From Vandiemenella viatica (Eukaryota > Arthropoda > Insecta > Orthoptera > Morabidae): a DNA stretch of 64,000 nt. Under the pieces are notes generated by a model. It saw only the letters and a list, made by a program, of their open reading frames with translations, made no database searches and had not been told where the DNA came from. The stretch lies in the NCBI GenBank assembly GCA_031002005.1, contig CM061919.1, positions 171,103,121 through 171,167,120 on the forward strand, in the 5' to 3' direction. Positions 1 through 11,102 of the stretch are shown one piece after another. A program made the translations under genes and the position numbers. Numbering within the stretch: position 1 is the first letter of the stretch; every line of letters starts with the position of its first letter.

Positions 1-45
1 TGTACCTTAGAAGATGGCAATTTAAATTAGAAACCATATTTTTAC

Positions 46-240
46 CTGTACATTCAGTTTCCTCTTCGAAACAGGTTCATTTGATTTTGAAACCTTAAGT
101 TGTTCCCGAATAACGATCTTTTTGACTTTGAAACTAGTATCAGTAATATTCTGTCCTTTCGGAAGAGGTTGTTTTTTCTTCAGTTTTACTTTCGATTTTT
201 CTTGCCTTTCAAACTTTTTACTCCTGTTTTTCTTTCCCAT
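46..240 (-). CDS. TEX10: TEX10/IPI1-like protein, first coding exon
   Basis: The reverse strand encodes a basic N-terminus starting MGKKNRSKKF at 240 and ending in the conserved stretch RKLNVQ. It is followed at once by a splice donor (CAG then GTAAAA at 45-40). The pattern 'KVKLKKK...LPKGQNITDTSFKVKKIVIREQL...RKLN' matches the N-terminus of the TEX10 family (yeast Ipi1), whose next residues lie in the following exon and whose body is HEAT-like. TEX10/Ipi1 belongs to the Rix1/PELP1 complex, which acts in the nucleus and nucleolus on late pre-60S ribosomal particles. Only the first 65 codons are in the window; the rest lies to the left. The start is taken as the ATG at 240. It is the only confidently recognised host gene here. 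Family assignment rests on the N-terminal motif alone. Confidence 0.72.
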
Positions 241-2166
241 AATTATCAATAATTAAACAAATGTTCCGTTATAATTCTAATACTTCGTGCGATTAGAACA
301 CTAGTGACATATTAAATATAACTACTATTTTACTGACCTATCTGAATTTGACACTACAACTTTGGTTAAACACTCAGTAAACAAACCAGCATGTGGAAGA
401 ATGATCAAATTAGGAACGGAAGACCACTATTTCCGAGAGAAGAAATCGTTCTAAAGAGCGTTACCTCATACCTCATCTACGCAACTAACACATTTAATTT
501 CTCGCTTGAATTTTTGTACAATACTTCCACGATTTTTTTAACAGTATAGAACCGTAAACAAAATATTCACCAAGTCAACATGTATTCAACGACAAATAGC
601 AGAGAGCCAGAGACTAAATAATACAATACAAATGGTGATGCTCGATATACATCGATGTATCGAAAACATCGATTACACAAAAGCAATTGACTTTTTTGTA
701 TTTATTAATCTTCCGTGCGCATTTCACTTCTTTTGCAGAAGCATCTTCAGCGGGTTTTTTCTGTTAATTATGTACAAATGTTATAAGATGGTTATGTTGT
801 GTTTGGTGCAGTTTAATTATTATCTAACTTATAATCTACTTACATTTTGTGCTCTATTGCATTTCTTTTAGCTCCATCCTCAGCATCAGTGCTTATTGCG
901 ACATCTTAAGATACATCGCAACAACTACTCCCGTGGACTCCACGAACAGACGAGAAATTAAATGTTTAAAATCCACTGGAAGAATTCACATTTTCAAAGT
1001 GGCTGCAAAAACTTTCAAAAATTAAAAACTCCCAATGTACTGGGTAGTTTACCTTGAAATTAATACAAGGACTTCCTGATATCTTATTCTATTTATTTTT
1101 ATTTAATTCAACCTTCAAAAGTGTTTCCATCAAATTAATTTTAAATTCTTTTACGTCATCAGTCCTGAGCACCCTGGCGCACGCTGGCGCACTTTCCTAA
1201 CAATCGCAACAATCTGTTGCCAATATCTCATTTATCTAACAATTGCTTAAACTTTCTATAGGAACCAAGGTATATTTTTGCTCTACCTTCTGATATAAAT
1301 TTCTTACTTTAATTTGTTTTGGTTAAAATCTTTAATTTGTCCTTTATTAAAACTTACTAATTACACTTTGTCTAATTAATTAATTTTATTTTCAAAATAT
1401 GCTAGAAAGGGCTGATTATAGCAGGTGATAAATGTTCATGTGTAACTTTGCTTGATTCAAAGTTATTTCATATCTTCGATTTTAGTCTTCGCTACCGCGT
1501 GGCTTAAAAAACGTAAACAAACCAAATTATCTCTTAAACTAAAATTTTCCGGGCATAATAAATACACTTTAAAATGATTCTTATCGTGAGATTTAGTAGT
1601 GGAAAGGAATACAAGAAAATCCGTTCAAGCTGAAAAACTAATTCAAATTTCTATCTCCTAGATAAGCAACTTCAAAATCGACCTATAGAATATGTTTCTA
1701 CTCGTGATAGCTAGTATAAATGCTTTTCACGAGCTAATAGATACCTTGAACTTTGTCATAGGATATGCCGAAACATTGAAAAACGAAAAGGCCTCAAAAT
1801 ATAAGATGATTTTAAACAATAAGATAAAAAGGTCATGATTAGATGACTAAGAGAACTGCACCGAAGCGCATGCTGCATCGCAATTAAATTAATAATAATG
1901 ATAGCTAGAGTATACGAAACTGCAGTTCAAATAGTGGAGAAAATATTTGCGTTTGAAGACGATGCCAATTGGGTCATGGAAGCTTCGAGAACTTTTACAC
2001 TTCCTCCAGGTTCCGCAGCCTTCGTCAAACTATGACCAGACAAAGCCATTATCTATAACGATTAATAATTCAGTCTTGAAAAACCAGTAAATCAATACAT
2101 CTGATTCAGGTCCATTTTCTGTGTATGTCGAAATTAGAAATCGAAATTTAGGTCCAAATTCATCCA
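241..2166. other. upstream/intergenic AT-rich DNA, no gene seen
   Basis: This stretch lies upstream of the TEX10-like exon and should hold its promoter and 5' UTR, but no clear core promoter element stands out. A short ATCGAT-rich palindromic patch occurs at about 640-675. Short open frames such as 632-871 have no recognisable domain. Nothing further can be supported. Confidence 0.4.
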
Positions 2167-2532
2167 GTGAGTATTGGAAGATTTATTCGTATTGGAATTC
2201 CTGAAACAAATGTTGTGAACGTCACTTCTGCTGCGAAGAATAGAATTAAAACTAAAGTAGATAGCCCTTCAGTAACTAAAAAATTAGTTGATTCTGCTGT
2301 ATTTATTAATAGAAATTCAAAAGCTTATATTCCGGTATTTCTGATTAGAAATAGGGATGTTACTCAAGGAATTGATTTAATGTTAAAGGAAGCAGAAATA
2401 ATTGCTGACATCCAATTTTCAGCTAAAATAATCACTGTTAAAAATACTTACAGGCATGTGGTACAAAATAATACTTCACGAACTGTGCTATTACAGACAT
2501 GTATACTAACTTATGATAGTAACAAGTTGTAA
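2167..2532 (+). pseudogene. ORF of unknown origin, possibly a retropepsin remnant
   Basis: An open frame of about 120 codons ends 216 bases before the left LTR of the pol-less Gypsy element. The middle (IPVFLIRN, then QGIDLMLKEAEIIADI) weakly resembles the C-terminal half of a retroviral-type protease, where a Gly-Asp/Glu-x-Leu motif precedes a short hydrophobic strand. No catalytic Asp-Thr-Gly is visible and no homologue is recognised with confidence. It may be the remnant of another retroelement. Otherwise function unknown. Confidence 0.25.
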
Positions 2533-2748
2533 CAGCCCTCAATCCAAAAATTAAATGTAATTGTATTTTTTGAAGCATTTATAGTAAGCTAGAGTTTGGT
2601 TGAATATGATCTGGTATGTTTGTTTTGCAATTTCCTGTAAATCATTGTATATAGACTGTTTTATGAAAATAAATTATTTAAAGGCCATAAAATATGTTTA
2701 AGAACCGAATTGTGCAAGAAAATTGCTTAAATGTTCGTAATTCCAAGT

Positions 2749-3148
2749 GTTAATGCAATTTGTGATGTCTAAAGGACAATTTGCTACAGTTTAAAATTAT
2801 TTCTGTGAATAATTTTGTGTTTAAGTATCTTTATTTCCATTTCTGACCATTTTGTATTGATGGCAAATGATTAGGAATTAATTCTGAAGGTTTTGAAGTA
2901 TTCTAGAAATTTTGATAGAATTTATATAAAGCGAGACAGTGAAGTAGTTTTCACCGACTCAATTTTACGACGGCCAAGAACTGTATTGTCTGTGAAAGAA
3001 GTGTTGTATACAATCGCCGGATTGTGTGAATTCATGTAAAGAGTATCGTTGACGTCGTATTTTCTTTGAAAATAAAAAACGAGTTTAAAGTGAATTGCAT
3101 CATGGACTAGTTTTTTACCATATTAATTAAACCACCAACAATCTTATA
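2749..3148 (+). repeat. 5' LTR of a pol-less Gypsy-type element
   Basis: This block is repeated, in two pieces, at 6339-6620 and 18053-18231. Shared landmarks include GATGTCTAAAGG near the left end, TATATAAAGCGAGACA (a TATA-like promoter) followed by TTTTCACCGACTCAATTTTACG, and CCACCAACAATCTTATA at the right end. It is about 60 bases shorter than the 3' copy because of a deletion after the conserved ATTGATGGCAA region. A 4-base direct repeat AAGT flanks the outer ends (2745-2748 and 18232-18235). The terminal dinucleotides are not the usual TG/CA, so the exact edge is uncertain by a few bases. Confidence 0.8.
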
Positions 3149-3166
3149 TGGCGACCGAGTACAGCG
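3149..3166 (+). promoter_or_regulatory. primer-binding site of Gypsy element
   Basis: TGGCGACCGAGTACAGCG directly follows the LTR. TGGCGACCG is the start of the primer-binding site used by 412/mdg1-type Gypsy elements, complementary to the 3' end of tRNA-Arg. This fixes the orientation (plus) and the right edge of the 5' LTR. Confidence 0.6.
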
Positions 3167-3745
3167 ACAAGGTATTATTAACATCTGTGAGATGCTAATC
3201 CCTAAAAGAGTTTTCAGGAGATTTGCAATTCACAAATAAAATCTTCGGAGGTTATAGACTGGCAAAGACAGTTACAAGAGGTTATAAAGGCTGTACGCTT
3301 CGAAGAGTTACGATTTAAATCATCGTTGGTTCACGACGAGTTTGGAGAATTTAGACGAATAAAATAATCGGCGATTACGTCCGGAGGTACGACGATAGCG
3401 GGAGTAGACCAGACCTTTCCGACAGCAAGTGGAAAAATCTTCCGGCCCGGGATACAAGTCTACTCTGACGTGAAGACGACGTCTTTCCGAACGTGGTGTG
3501 TTTTGTGTGTGAAGTGTGGTGATTAAGTGTTTGGATTCAGTGAAAAATAGTGGTGTTTAGTGATGTAAAAGTGCCACGAGGAGAGATATAAGGTGATGAA
3601 AATTATTTAAGTGCTACCAAACTGACGACGAACAGTAAGAACTGATTATTGAGATAATTGTTTTTGTATGTTCGTTTCTGGCAGGTTAGTAAAATTTCAA
3701 ATCTGCTCAAGTTTCTTACCATATTGATTTCATTATTCATTGAAA

Positions 3746-5258
3746 ATGGCTTTTAGTCAGAATCTGTAAACATTTCTAGAATCTTTTGTAGCCAATTTTA
3801 ACGCAAAATTTGACAGCAAATTTTCCGTATTTAGAAGTGAATTAAACAGCGATACTAACAGAAAATTTTATGAATTTAAAAATGGGTTAAATCTCGATAG
3901 TAAATTTTCTGAAATCAATAGGAAATTTGACAGTAAATTTTCCTAAATTGATGGTAAATTTGACAGTAAGTTTTCTGAATTTAAAACTGAATTGGATTTT
4001 GAGAGCAAATTCTCTGAATTGGCTAACTGTTTTGATGAGAAAATCAGTAAGCAATTTCAATACAATACAATACATTCATTTTCCATTGATCCCAATATAA
4101 GAGACTGGCTCTGTGGGATGTGGAAAGTTGTCAATTTACAGATTCCGGGTTTTAGTTCTCAATACAAAGAAGATATTAGTAATTTAAATTCTAAATTGAA
4201 GGAAGCAGTTGTATAGTGTCAGGAGAAATTTGAAAAGGTAACAAAAATTTGTGAAGACAATAAGGATGCCTGTATTGTTTTAATTAATGAAGTGGGCTGT
4301 AAATATGATAAGGAAATTAGAGAAGTAAAAGAAAATTGTAATAACATGAGGGAGGAGTATGTCAGTTTATTCCAAGCCAGTGATGTTAAAGCTACTGAGC
4401 TGAGACATAAAGTGAAACAAAACGTTAATGCATTGGTACATCAGCAGGAACAGCTTATCCATGGATTGGAAGCAACCTAAAGCAATTTAAATCAGTTGGA
4501 GAAAAAGTTCGCTGGTTTGCAGGTTCAGTTAAGTCAAGGTTTTGTTCCTGTAACAGGTAATCCAATTGTCAGTGCTGATATTAAGGAAGAGTTTGAATTC
4601 TTTGATGACAGTTGAAAACTTCACCCGATTGAATTAATAGATAATTTTGAAAGATCTGACTATTTTAATGTGTTACCTGACAGTAAGAAAATGCACTTCT
4701 GTGTAAACATCTAAAGTCTTATGCTAGCACATGCGGCGATAGGCAAGTTAGGGAAGTGAGTGACTATAAGCTGTTCAAAGAAAGTTTTCTGAAACATTTT
4801 TGGTCAACCAGTAGGCAGATTCAGGAAAATAGAGAGTTGATGACTGGTAGGCCCTACAAACCAGGTAGAGAAACTAAGAATTACTTTTTTCATATATATT
4901 TGAGCCGGTGTAAATATTTAGACCATCCTTTTGGGGAAGAGAATTCATTGATTTGATAGGAGCTATTCCACCTCAGAAAACAATAAATTTAATTGCTACT
5001 TTAGATGTGATCAATGTGGATAGGGTTTTTGAACTATTGAGGCGTTTGGATGCTCAGGAGTCTTTCTCTGATCAGTATTACAATCATTACCTTAGGAGGG
5101 AAAGCAGAAGTCCTTCAAGGGGGGATCATAGATCAAGATATGGTAGATTCAGGGGAACACATCATGATAATTATGCAAGGAGAAACGATAATGGGGAAGC
5201 GAGAGAACAGAACCCTCAAACTCAAAAGGAAAAGCAGCGTGGGGAGCAGTCAAACTAA
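3746..5258 (+). pseudogene. Gag-like gene of the Gypsy element, decayed
   Basis: From an ATG at 3746 several open stretches in shifting frames add up to a Gag-like protein with stops, for example the seventh codon after MAFSQNL and one near 3945. The first third (about 3790-4050) is built of repeats of the type KFDSKFSEFK, predicted as a coiled coil. The second part (4210-4480) is also helical and rich in charged residues. From 4590 to 4956 it resembles the retrotransposon Gag capsid region (for example KLFKESFLKHFW then GRETKNYFFHIYLSRC). The end is arginine/serine rich (4990-5258) and resembles a nucleic-acid-binding tail; no CCHC knuckle remains clear. Non-functional. Confidence 0.6.
4058..4144 (-). 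mobile_element. short LINE 3'-tail insertion inside gag
   Basis: This 87-base segment is nearly identical to the 3' end of the LINE fragment at 32429-32514; both contain CATTTTCCATTGATCCCAAT and end AATTTACAGATT. In LINE orientation it ends in repeated ATTGT units. It is read on the minus strand of the gag gene and leaves a gag frame open (3992-4216), so part of that open frame is LINE-derived. Confidence 0.7.
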
Positions 5259-5449
5259 GGACCCCCACTGTGTGGGACCCAACAGTGCTGGGAAGGAGTT
5301 TGGGTCCAGGTACTGTTTTCCATGTGGTAAATACTACAGTTAGAAATACTGGTGGGTCAAAAGTTACTAAATATTTGGTTAATGGTAAGGCAAAAGTAAG
5401 TGTTCATCAAGAAGAATGAGGTCCTAAAAATAATAAAATTGTCCAACAG

Positions 5450-6343
5450 ATGGAAATCATTCCAAATGATGACCAAATAGTTGATTTAACTGTAAAGGAA
5501 GTAGTTTCTGATAGTAATGTATCTGTAGTAACATCTCAAGACTATGACGAACTTGTAACTCCGGAATGTGTCGAGAAAGTTGCTGAAGGTAATGTAGAAA
5601 ATAGCCCTATCGTGATAGATAACTTAGTGGAGGTAGCAGCAAGTGAATTTCATGATAGGGTTATAGTAATGAGGGATGTTATTAATGAAGTTGATGAGGC
5701 AAAAGTAGATGATAGGATAGAGCAGAAAGAGGTCCACCATAGTACCTTATCACACAGGTCAGTGTGTTAAAGTAATAAATTTCGTGCGGAAAATTTACGG
5801 AATGGTCACAGGTTATTTACGAAAAATAAGGATGAATTTATAGCATATATTACAGTATGGCTATATGAAACTAGTGTGATCCAGCATGGCATAGTTGGGA
5901 CTATGTTTGCTTATAAAAGTGGGGAGAAATTGAGGAATTTCTCAGATATCTTGAAGAGGAGGGTGATATGGTGGTGTCGATATAAGAAGACCTTGTTGAG
6001 GAGGAGACTTGTGAGTCAGAATATTTGTCTACTGAAGAGAGAGAGATTGAAAAGGCCTAAGTTGTAAAATTGTGACTTAGCTGATACGTTGTTTAGCTCT
6101 TTACTTGATGTAGATGATGGTATTGAAGAAACGGGTGGGAGTAAGAAGTTTCCTTTGCCAGTTTCTGAATTGGAAAAATGTATAGAATGTGACTTAGGTG
6201 ATACAATGTTTGGTTCACTCTTCGATATAGGAGCTAATATTGAACTAGTAGCTGCTGAGAAAAGCAATCAAGTTGTGGAGAAAGTCATTGGGCCAGATGT
6301 TAGGACAGTTGTAGGTACTGATTCAGTTAGTTTGTTAGGTTAA
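5450..6343 (+). pseudogene. acidic ORFs after gag; possible protease remnant
   Basis: Three open stretches (5450-5770, 5876-6067, 6089-6343) run up to the 3' LTR. The first is strongly acidic. The last contains two related copies of a motif, DLADTLFSSLLDVD and DLGDTMFGSLFDIGANIE; the second resembles a retropepsin active-site strand (Leu-x-Asp-x-Gly-Ala), with Ile where Thr/Ser is expected. No reverse transcriptase, RNase H or integrase lies between gag and the 3' LTR, so the element is an internally deleted, non-autonomous derivative. The protease reading is tentative. Confidence 0.4.
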
Positions 6344-6620
6344 TGCATGTTATGATGTCTAAAGGATAATTTGCTACAGTTTAAAATGATTTCTGTGAAT
6401 AATTTTGTGTTTAAGTATCTTTAATTTCAATTTCTGACCATTTTGTATTGATGGCAATTGATTAGGTATTAATTCTGATTGTTTTTAATAAGTTTCAATT
6501 GTTTATGTATTGTTAATGTTCGAGAAATATCTAGCGGAAGCTTTTGAAGTATTCTAGAAATGTCGATTGAGTTTATATAAAGCGAGACACAGAAGAAGTT
6601 TTCACCGACTCAATTTTACG
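6339..6620 (+). repeat. 3' LTR, left part (split by an 11.4-kb insertion)
   Basis: It matches the 5' LTR from GTTAATGCA through ACTCAATTTTACG, with about 60 extra bases (6485-6545) missing from the 5' copy. The LTR stops abruptly at ATTTTACG and continues at 18045-18231. Positions 6613-6620 (ATTTTACG) form the left copy of the target duplication of the inserted element. Confidence 0.85.
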
Positions 6621-6799
6621 TATGGAGGAAGGAATATATGGAAACGAAATAACGCTAAATCCGTGAAACCTCATGAAAAAAACTACTCTCCTACGGCATA
6701 CAAGTGGCGGCCATAGGGATCCCCCATTAACATTGGGCTGTTTGCATTGTGTCAGCTGCTAAGAATATTTCATTTTCTAATATTCTAAAGTTTTCTATA

Positions 6800-6870
6800 A
6801 TGCCAAGTTGTGTTACATGTGGTTGCACAAACAGACAAGATAGGAAACAACCTGGAATAGCGTTTCATAA
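6800..6870 (+). CDS. THAP zinc-finger first exon of the 11.4-kb element
   Basis: ATG at 6800 begins MPSCVTCGCTNR and continues to GIAFHK, which matches the start of the THAP domain: a Cys-x2-4-Cys pair, then Asn-Arg, then Gly-Ile-x-Phe-His-Lys-Phe-Pro. The frame meets a splice donor (GTAAAT) at 6871, so the exon is 71 bases, phase 2. The THAP domain is a C2CH zinc-dependent DNA-binding fold at the N-terminus of P-element-type transposases and of host proteins domesticated from them. Next exons were not found downstream. Its place just inside the terminal repeat supports a transposase rather than a host THAP gene. Confidence 0.65.
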
Positions 6871-7074
6871 GTAAATCACATTTTAATTATCGTTCTTGAA
6901 GTATCTGATAGGTAACTACAATATTGGGACCTATCGCTATAAATTTATTCATTGCTCTCAAGAGGATCATATCGTTCTCAAATTTTTGTTGGTGTAGTGT
7001 AGACCCCTAGCATATGTTACTACTTTGTACCTGAAAAGCTAGCCTTATTGTAGACAAGTATTGAAAATTTAATT

Positions 7075-7350
7075 TAAGCGGGTCAAGTTTACATCGTGAC
7101 ACAGTGAATATGGTATTCTGCAGGCTTTACTCAGGTTACAGTTTACACTGAAAGTGTACTATGAAATTAATTGTGATAATTTGTGCTGTGCGAACTACTA
7201 AGCGTGATTAAATAAACGTTGTTGCTCGAAATGTAGTTCGCAATTCATTTAATGTATTTAGGTGTGTCTACATAGTTTGATTTTGTAGCAGCAATATTAA
7301 TGGAAATATTGGTAGGTTGAAATGCGGCGTGTACCAGAAGAGAACAAACA
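7075..7350 (+). repeat. internal repeat shared with 30890-31160
   Basis: Landmarks GGTCAAGTTTACATCG, TTAATTGTGATA and CTCGAAATGTAGTTC, then GGTTGAAATGC, occur in the same order at 30900-31130. This marks DNA of the same transposon family elsewhere in the window. Confidence 0.6.
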
Positions 7351-7559
7351 ATTTATTTATTATTAGTTTTTAGCTTCTGACTTATAAATGCATTAATTTT
7401 GATAGAAAAATTATATAGGTCACTAACAGCACAATATCTTCTAAGTAAGCTCAGAAACTATGAGGTCTTTTGAAGTGATCATTTTTTTAAAAAAAGTTCT
7501 GTACATTGACTTAGGCTATTTTTAAAATTACAGATTTTGGTGACATTTTTATTCTGGTC

Positions 7560-8450
7560 CAGGCCGCGTTTCAACCTAACCACAAGGATTAGTAAAAAAA
7601 TAAAACACCCAATCTGCATGTGCAGCAACATTATCTTTTGGTGAAGTCTGCATCATAACCTGCAGTTCTATCATTACCATGGCGCCACAATCTGATGATG
7701 AATTCGTATAGAACTCAACGAAACAAATCGAAAATAAATAATAAATTTTTTTGATTACTCGCTTGGTTTTCGAAATATAGCATGTTAAAAAACAGTTATA
7801 GGTATAGTTTCTTGTAATTTTGGTGATTTTTTGTTTCGGGCCATATTTCAACCTAAACACAATCAATAGGAAAACAATAAAACACCTATATTGCATTTAC
7901 ACAGTGTAGATATGGTGGTTTCTGTGAATTTTTTTGTTTCTGGTCCACGCCATATCTCACCCTAACCTCCTCACATTTGAGGTACAATATCTCGAGTAAG
8001 CGAAATATCAAAATAATTTATTCTTTATTTTCGATTTGTCTCGTTAAGTTGCGTACGAATTCAACATCAAATTTGGATACGACGAAAGTTTTCTTCTGGT
8101 CCATGTTGCATTTCAACCTAACGTCGTCAGTTTTAATGAAGAATATCTCGAGAACTAAGCGAGATATCAAAAAAAAAAATTATTCTTTACTTTCAGTTTG
8201 TCTCATCGAGTTACATAAGAATTCGTCATCAAATTGCGTCTCGACATTTATCGTTGAATTCCCTCATAACCTAACAACCTCACTTTTGAGACAGTATATC
8301 TCGCGAACTAAGCGAGATATCGAAAAATTTATTCATTATTTTCGATTTGTATCGTCGTGTTACATAAGAATATATCATCAAATTCAAATTTAACTTTGGG
8401 GACATGTTGTCGTATTTCTTATAAGCAGTTTCCTTGATTATTCATTAAGA
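7560..8450. repeat. array of palindromic repeat modules (left cluster)
   Basis: At least four diverged copies of a module of about 140-160 bases. The core is a near-palindrome (ATCTCGAGAACTAAGCGAGATATC-like, for example 8145-8170 and 8297-8322). It is followed by an AT-rich run, then GTCTCGTCGAGTTACATAAGAATTC-like sequence, then CATTTCAACCTAAC. The same module recurs at 8800-8907, 13725-14330, 14740-15210 and 15590-15850. No coding function is visible. Confidence 0.7.
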
Positions 8451-8799
8451 AATGTGCCGTGTTGCATTTACGATGTGATTCTCTTTATATCGTTATCTTT
8501 ATATTACGTATCATAGTATGACTTTAATGCAGCTAAACCAAATAGTTAATCTTTTAGTTGTTTTTCTTCATAATATAAATCACAACTTTTATTATTTAAG
8601 TACATCGTTTTAGATACACTATCGGACTTCTTCAATATGCAAGCTCTCCTCAGCCGCTGCTCTAAGCAATCTCTTATTATCCGTGTATCCTCTCGTTGCT
8701 ATGGAAACCTCCTCAAAAGAGTATTAACCGGCCCGTGACATGGAGCTTCTACTTCAAGGATGTTATTATACTATCGGTTATGCTACAATGTTTCTTCAG

Positions 8800-8907
8800 A
8801 ATTTCAACCAGAAACTCCACTCTTTTGAGACAGTATATCCCGAGAACTAAGCACAATATCAAAAAAATTTATTCTTCATTTTAGATCTGTCTCGTCGAGT
8901 TACATAA
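8800..8907. repeat. palindromic repeat module, interrupted by LINE tail
   Basis: One more copy of the module (CCCGAGAACTAAGCACAATATC, then GTCTCGTCGAGTTACATAA). It stops at TACATAA where the poly-T start of a reverse-oriented LINE fragment begins. Confidence 0.55.
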
Positions 8908-9035
8908 TTTTTTTTTTGCTGTCGTTAGTCTGTTGACTGGTTTGATGCAATCCTCCATCCCTTCCTATCCTGTGCTAACCTCTTCATTTCTACATATCCC
9001 TTACAACCCACGTCCTCAATTATCTGCTTCATCTA
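8908..9035 (-). mobile_element. LINE 3' end with poly-A tail
   Basis: On the minus strand the sequence codes for the last residues of a non-LTR reverse transcriptase (ending ...EMKRLAQDRKGWR...), then a stop and a poly-A tail (the T run at 8908-8917). It belongs to the same family as the fragment at 17070-17950. Severely 5'-truncated, as is typical of LINE insertions. Confidence 0.65.
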
Positions 9036-9039
9036 TCTA

Positions 9040-9540
9040 TATCTATAAAATGAAAACCGGGCATATTTGTTGTTTAAAAACTCGGAAACTACGGAGCAGA
9101 TTTCTATGGGATTTTCACCGTTTTAAAGCTTAGAATCTTAATTGAGTTGTCTGGCATGTCTTATGTTTCAACGTTAAATAACGCAGGAACATTAAATGAA
9201 ATTCTGAACGTATGGTGAGGAATTCCACAGAAGGAATCACTAAATGCAGCATACTTCGCACTAAACACACAACTACAATATCTCTGACCATAGCCTTTAA
9301 TGAGCAATTTACAATAATAACCATTTTTTCATACTCCACACTGAACGAAACTTGAAATATCATTTCCTTTAATACGGGGTATTCAGTTTTTAAACGCCAT
9401 CGATGGCCGTATTGAATGTGAGGAATTGATAACGAAAAATCAGTAGATACTTTCTTTGCCCACGATTTCTGGCAATGTCTTTGACCGTCAGCTTTAGTAT
9501 TTGTCGCTGATATCAATGTTAGTGTTCTGTTAATAATAAA
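9040..9540. repeat. dispersed repeat family A, copy 1
   Basis: It begins CTATATCTATAAAATGAAAA and includes TTTCACCGTTTTAAAGCTTAGAATCT and TTCAACGTTAAATAACG. It matches 16265-16640 in the same order and orientation. The open frame at 9130-9516 (minus) has a counterpart at 16365-16712, but the similarity is at DNA level and no protein domain is recognised. The element class is unknown. Confidence 0.6.
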
Positions 9541-10077
9541 AACAACGTTTAACCCCAGAAATCGTCAGTTGTGGTCTTTGCTCGCAAACGGAATCCACAC
9601 CCGCTCGATCATATATGCCTGGGACAATATATTTTTCCAGTAAGTGCACCTGTTAAGTTACTTGGTGTAATTTTTAACAGCAAACTCTCTTGGCTTGCAC
9701 ATGTGGACCATATAACTGTCAGAACGAGCAACGCTCTGAACATACTTCGCGCAGTAGCGCACACCTGATGGGGAACAGATCCTGCAACCTGTCTCCTGCT
9801 ATATAGATCACTGGTAAGATCACGCATAGAATACGGAAGCATCGTTTATGGAAACGCTCCGCAACAACAGCTACGGAAATTAGACCAGCTACAATACCGC
9901 GCTCTCCGCACTTGTGTAGGAGCCATGAAAAATTCCCCCACGATTGCTCTTCTTATAGAAACCACGGAATTGCCACTTGAAATCCGCCGACAATATCTTG
10001 CAGATAAATTTTTACTCCAGTGACTCTCCTTTACACATCATCTCCTACTACCGAAACTGCAAACACTAAGCAGTAAC

Positions 10078-10719
10078 ATGGGACCCTTCGGAGAAAATCG
10101 TCCCCCACGATGTCTGCTCTTGGTTTACAGTTATTATAAACTAAGATCCGCAGCACCGCTAGTTGAGAAAGGGCTTATTATACCAGTTTTCGCAAAATCC
10201 TACGAATGCGCTGTACCAACACTGCAAACTTACGTCCTACCACCGCAACTCAACCAGAAACCTGATTCACTGCTATTATCAACAGTTTGGAGGGAATTCA
10301 CCCATATCTACACAGACGGATGCAAAACAGATCATAGTGCAGGATTCGCTTATTACTGCCCGGCTAACAACCACGGAGCGTTCTTCTCACTACCACGTGA
10401 AGCCTCAAACTACACGACCGAAATTCTAGCCATCAATGAAGCCATTCAGTACGGATTAGGACAAAACCTCAAGAAAACACTTATCCTAACGGACTCCAAA
10501 ACTGCCCTTCAGCGACTCCAGAACCCTCAGTGGAACCTCAGCAGTAACAGATATATCATGGACATTATAGAGATGACAGTTTCAACTCAAGAACAAGATA
10601 TCAGATTCATGTGGGAAAAAGGTCATTCTGGCATTACTTATAACGAATTAGTAGACTCACTCGCCAAACGTGGAGCCGCGGAAGGCACGCTATTAGCGCT
10701 GTCTTCCTCCCCAGGGTGA
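10078..10719 (+). pseudogene. RNase H domain of the LINE
   Basis: A 213-codon open stretch with the four acidic positions of RNase HI. Asp is in HIYTDGCKT (about codon 80), Glu in TTEILAINEA (about 120), Asp in LILTDSKTAL (about 140) and Asp in ELVDSLAKRG (about 196), preceded by the His of GHSG. This domain removes RNA from the RNA-DNA hybrid during retrotransposition. The upstream reverse transcriptase is broken by stops, so this is a fragment of a dead element. Confidence 0.7.
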
Positions 10720-10871
10720 AACAAAAAATGATACAGGATTTTCAAGAATTTTGGAAAAAATCAGCACAAAACAAAGGAAAACACTACGCGGCTATTCAAC
10801 CATAAATCTCAAAACTAGTTTGGTACAAAGACTTCCCCACGAAAAGACAATTCCTAACATCAATAATTCGG

Positions 10872-11102
10872 ATGAGATTAGGACATTGCGCAATCTCCAG
10901 CCATCTCTATAGAGTGGGAGTCATGGAATCACCACTGTGCGATGCAGACAAGGAAGACGAGGCTGATTTAAAACACATATTCCTAGGATGCAGTAAATAC
11001 GCGACCCATAGCAAAAATCTGATAACTAAGCTATTAGCGCTACAGGTACCTCTCCCAACAACGATTCCTACCCTCCTTGCGTCTGGTCAACCGAAGATAT
11101 AG
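10872..11102 (+). pseudogene. LINE C-terminal zinc-knuckle-like region
   Basis: The continuation of the LINE polyprotein after RNase H, in another frame. It has a C-x..-C..H..C arrangement (MESPLCDADKEDEADLKHIF, then LGCSKY) typical of the extreme C-terminus of I/Jockey-type proteins. Ends at a stop at 11102. Confidence 0.5.

Noticed and set aside
632..871. 79-codon hydrophobic ORF
   Set aside because: Compositionally biased, no domain, no splice or start evidence; likely chance in AT-rich DNA.
7576..8393. ORFs of 106 and 138 codons
   Set aside because: They are translations of the palindromic repeat modules; both strands give similar open runs without domains.
9130..9516. 128-codon minus-strand protein with counterpart at 16365-16712
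   Set aside because: Similarity follows the DNA repeat, with many frameshift-like differences; no family resemblance found.
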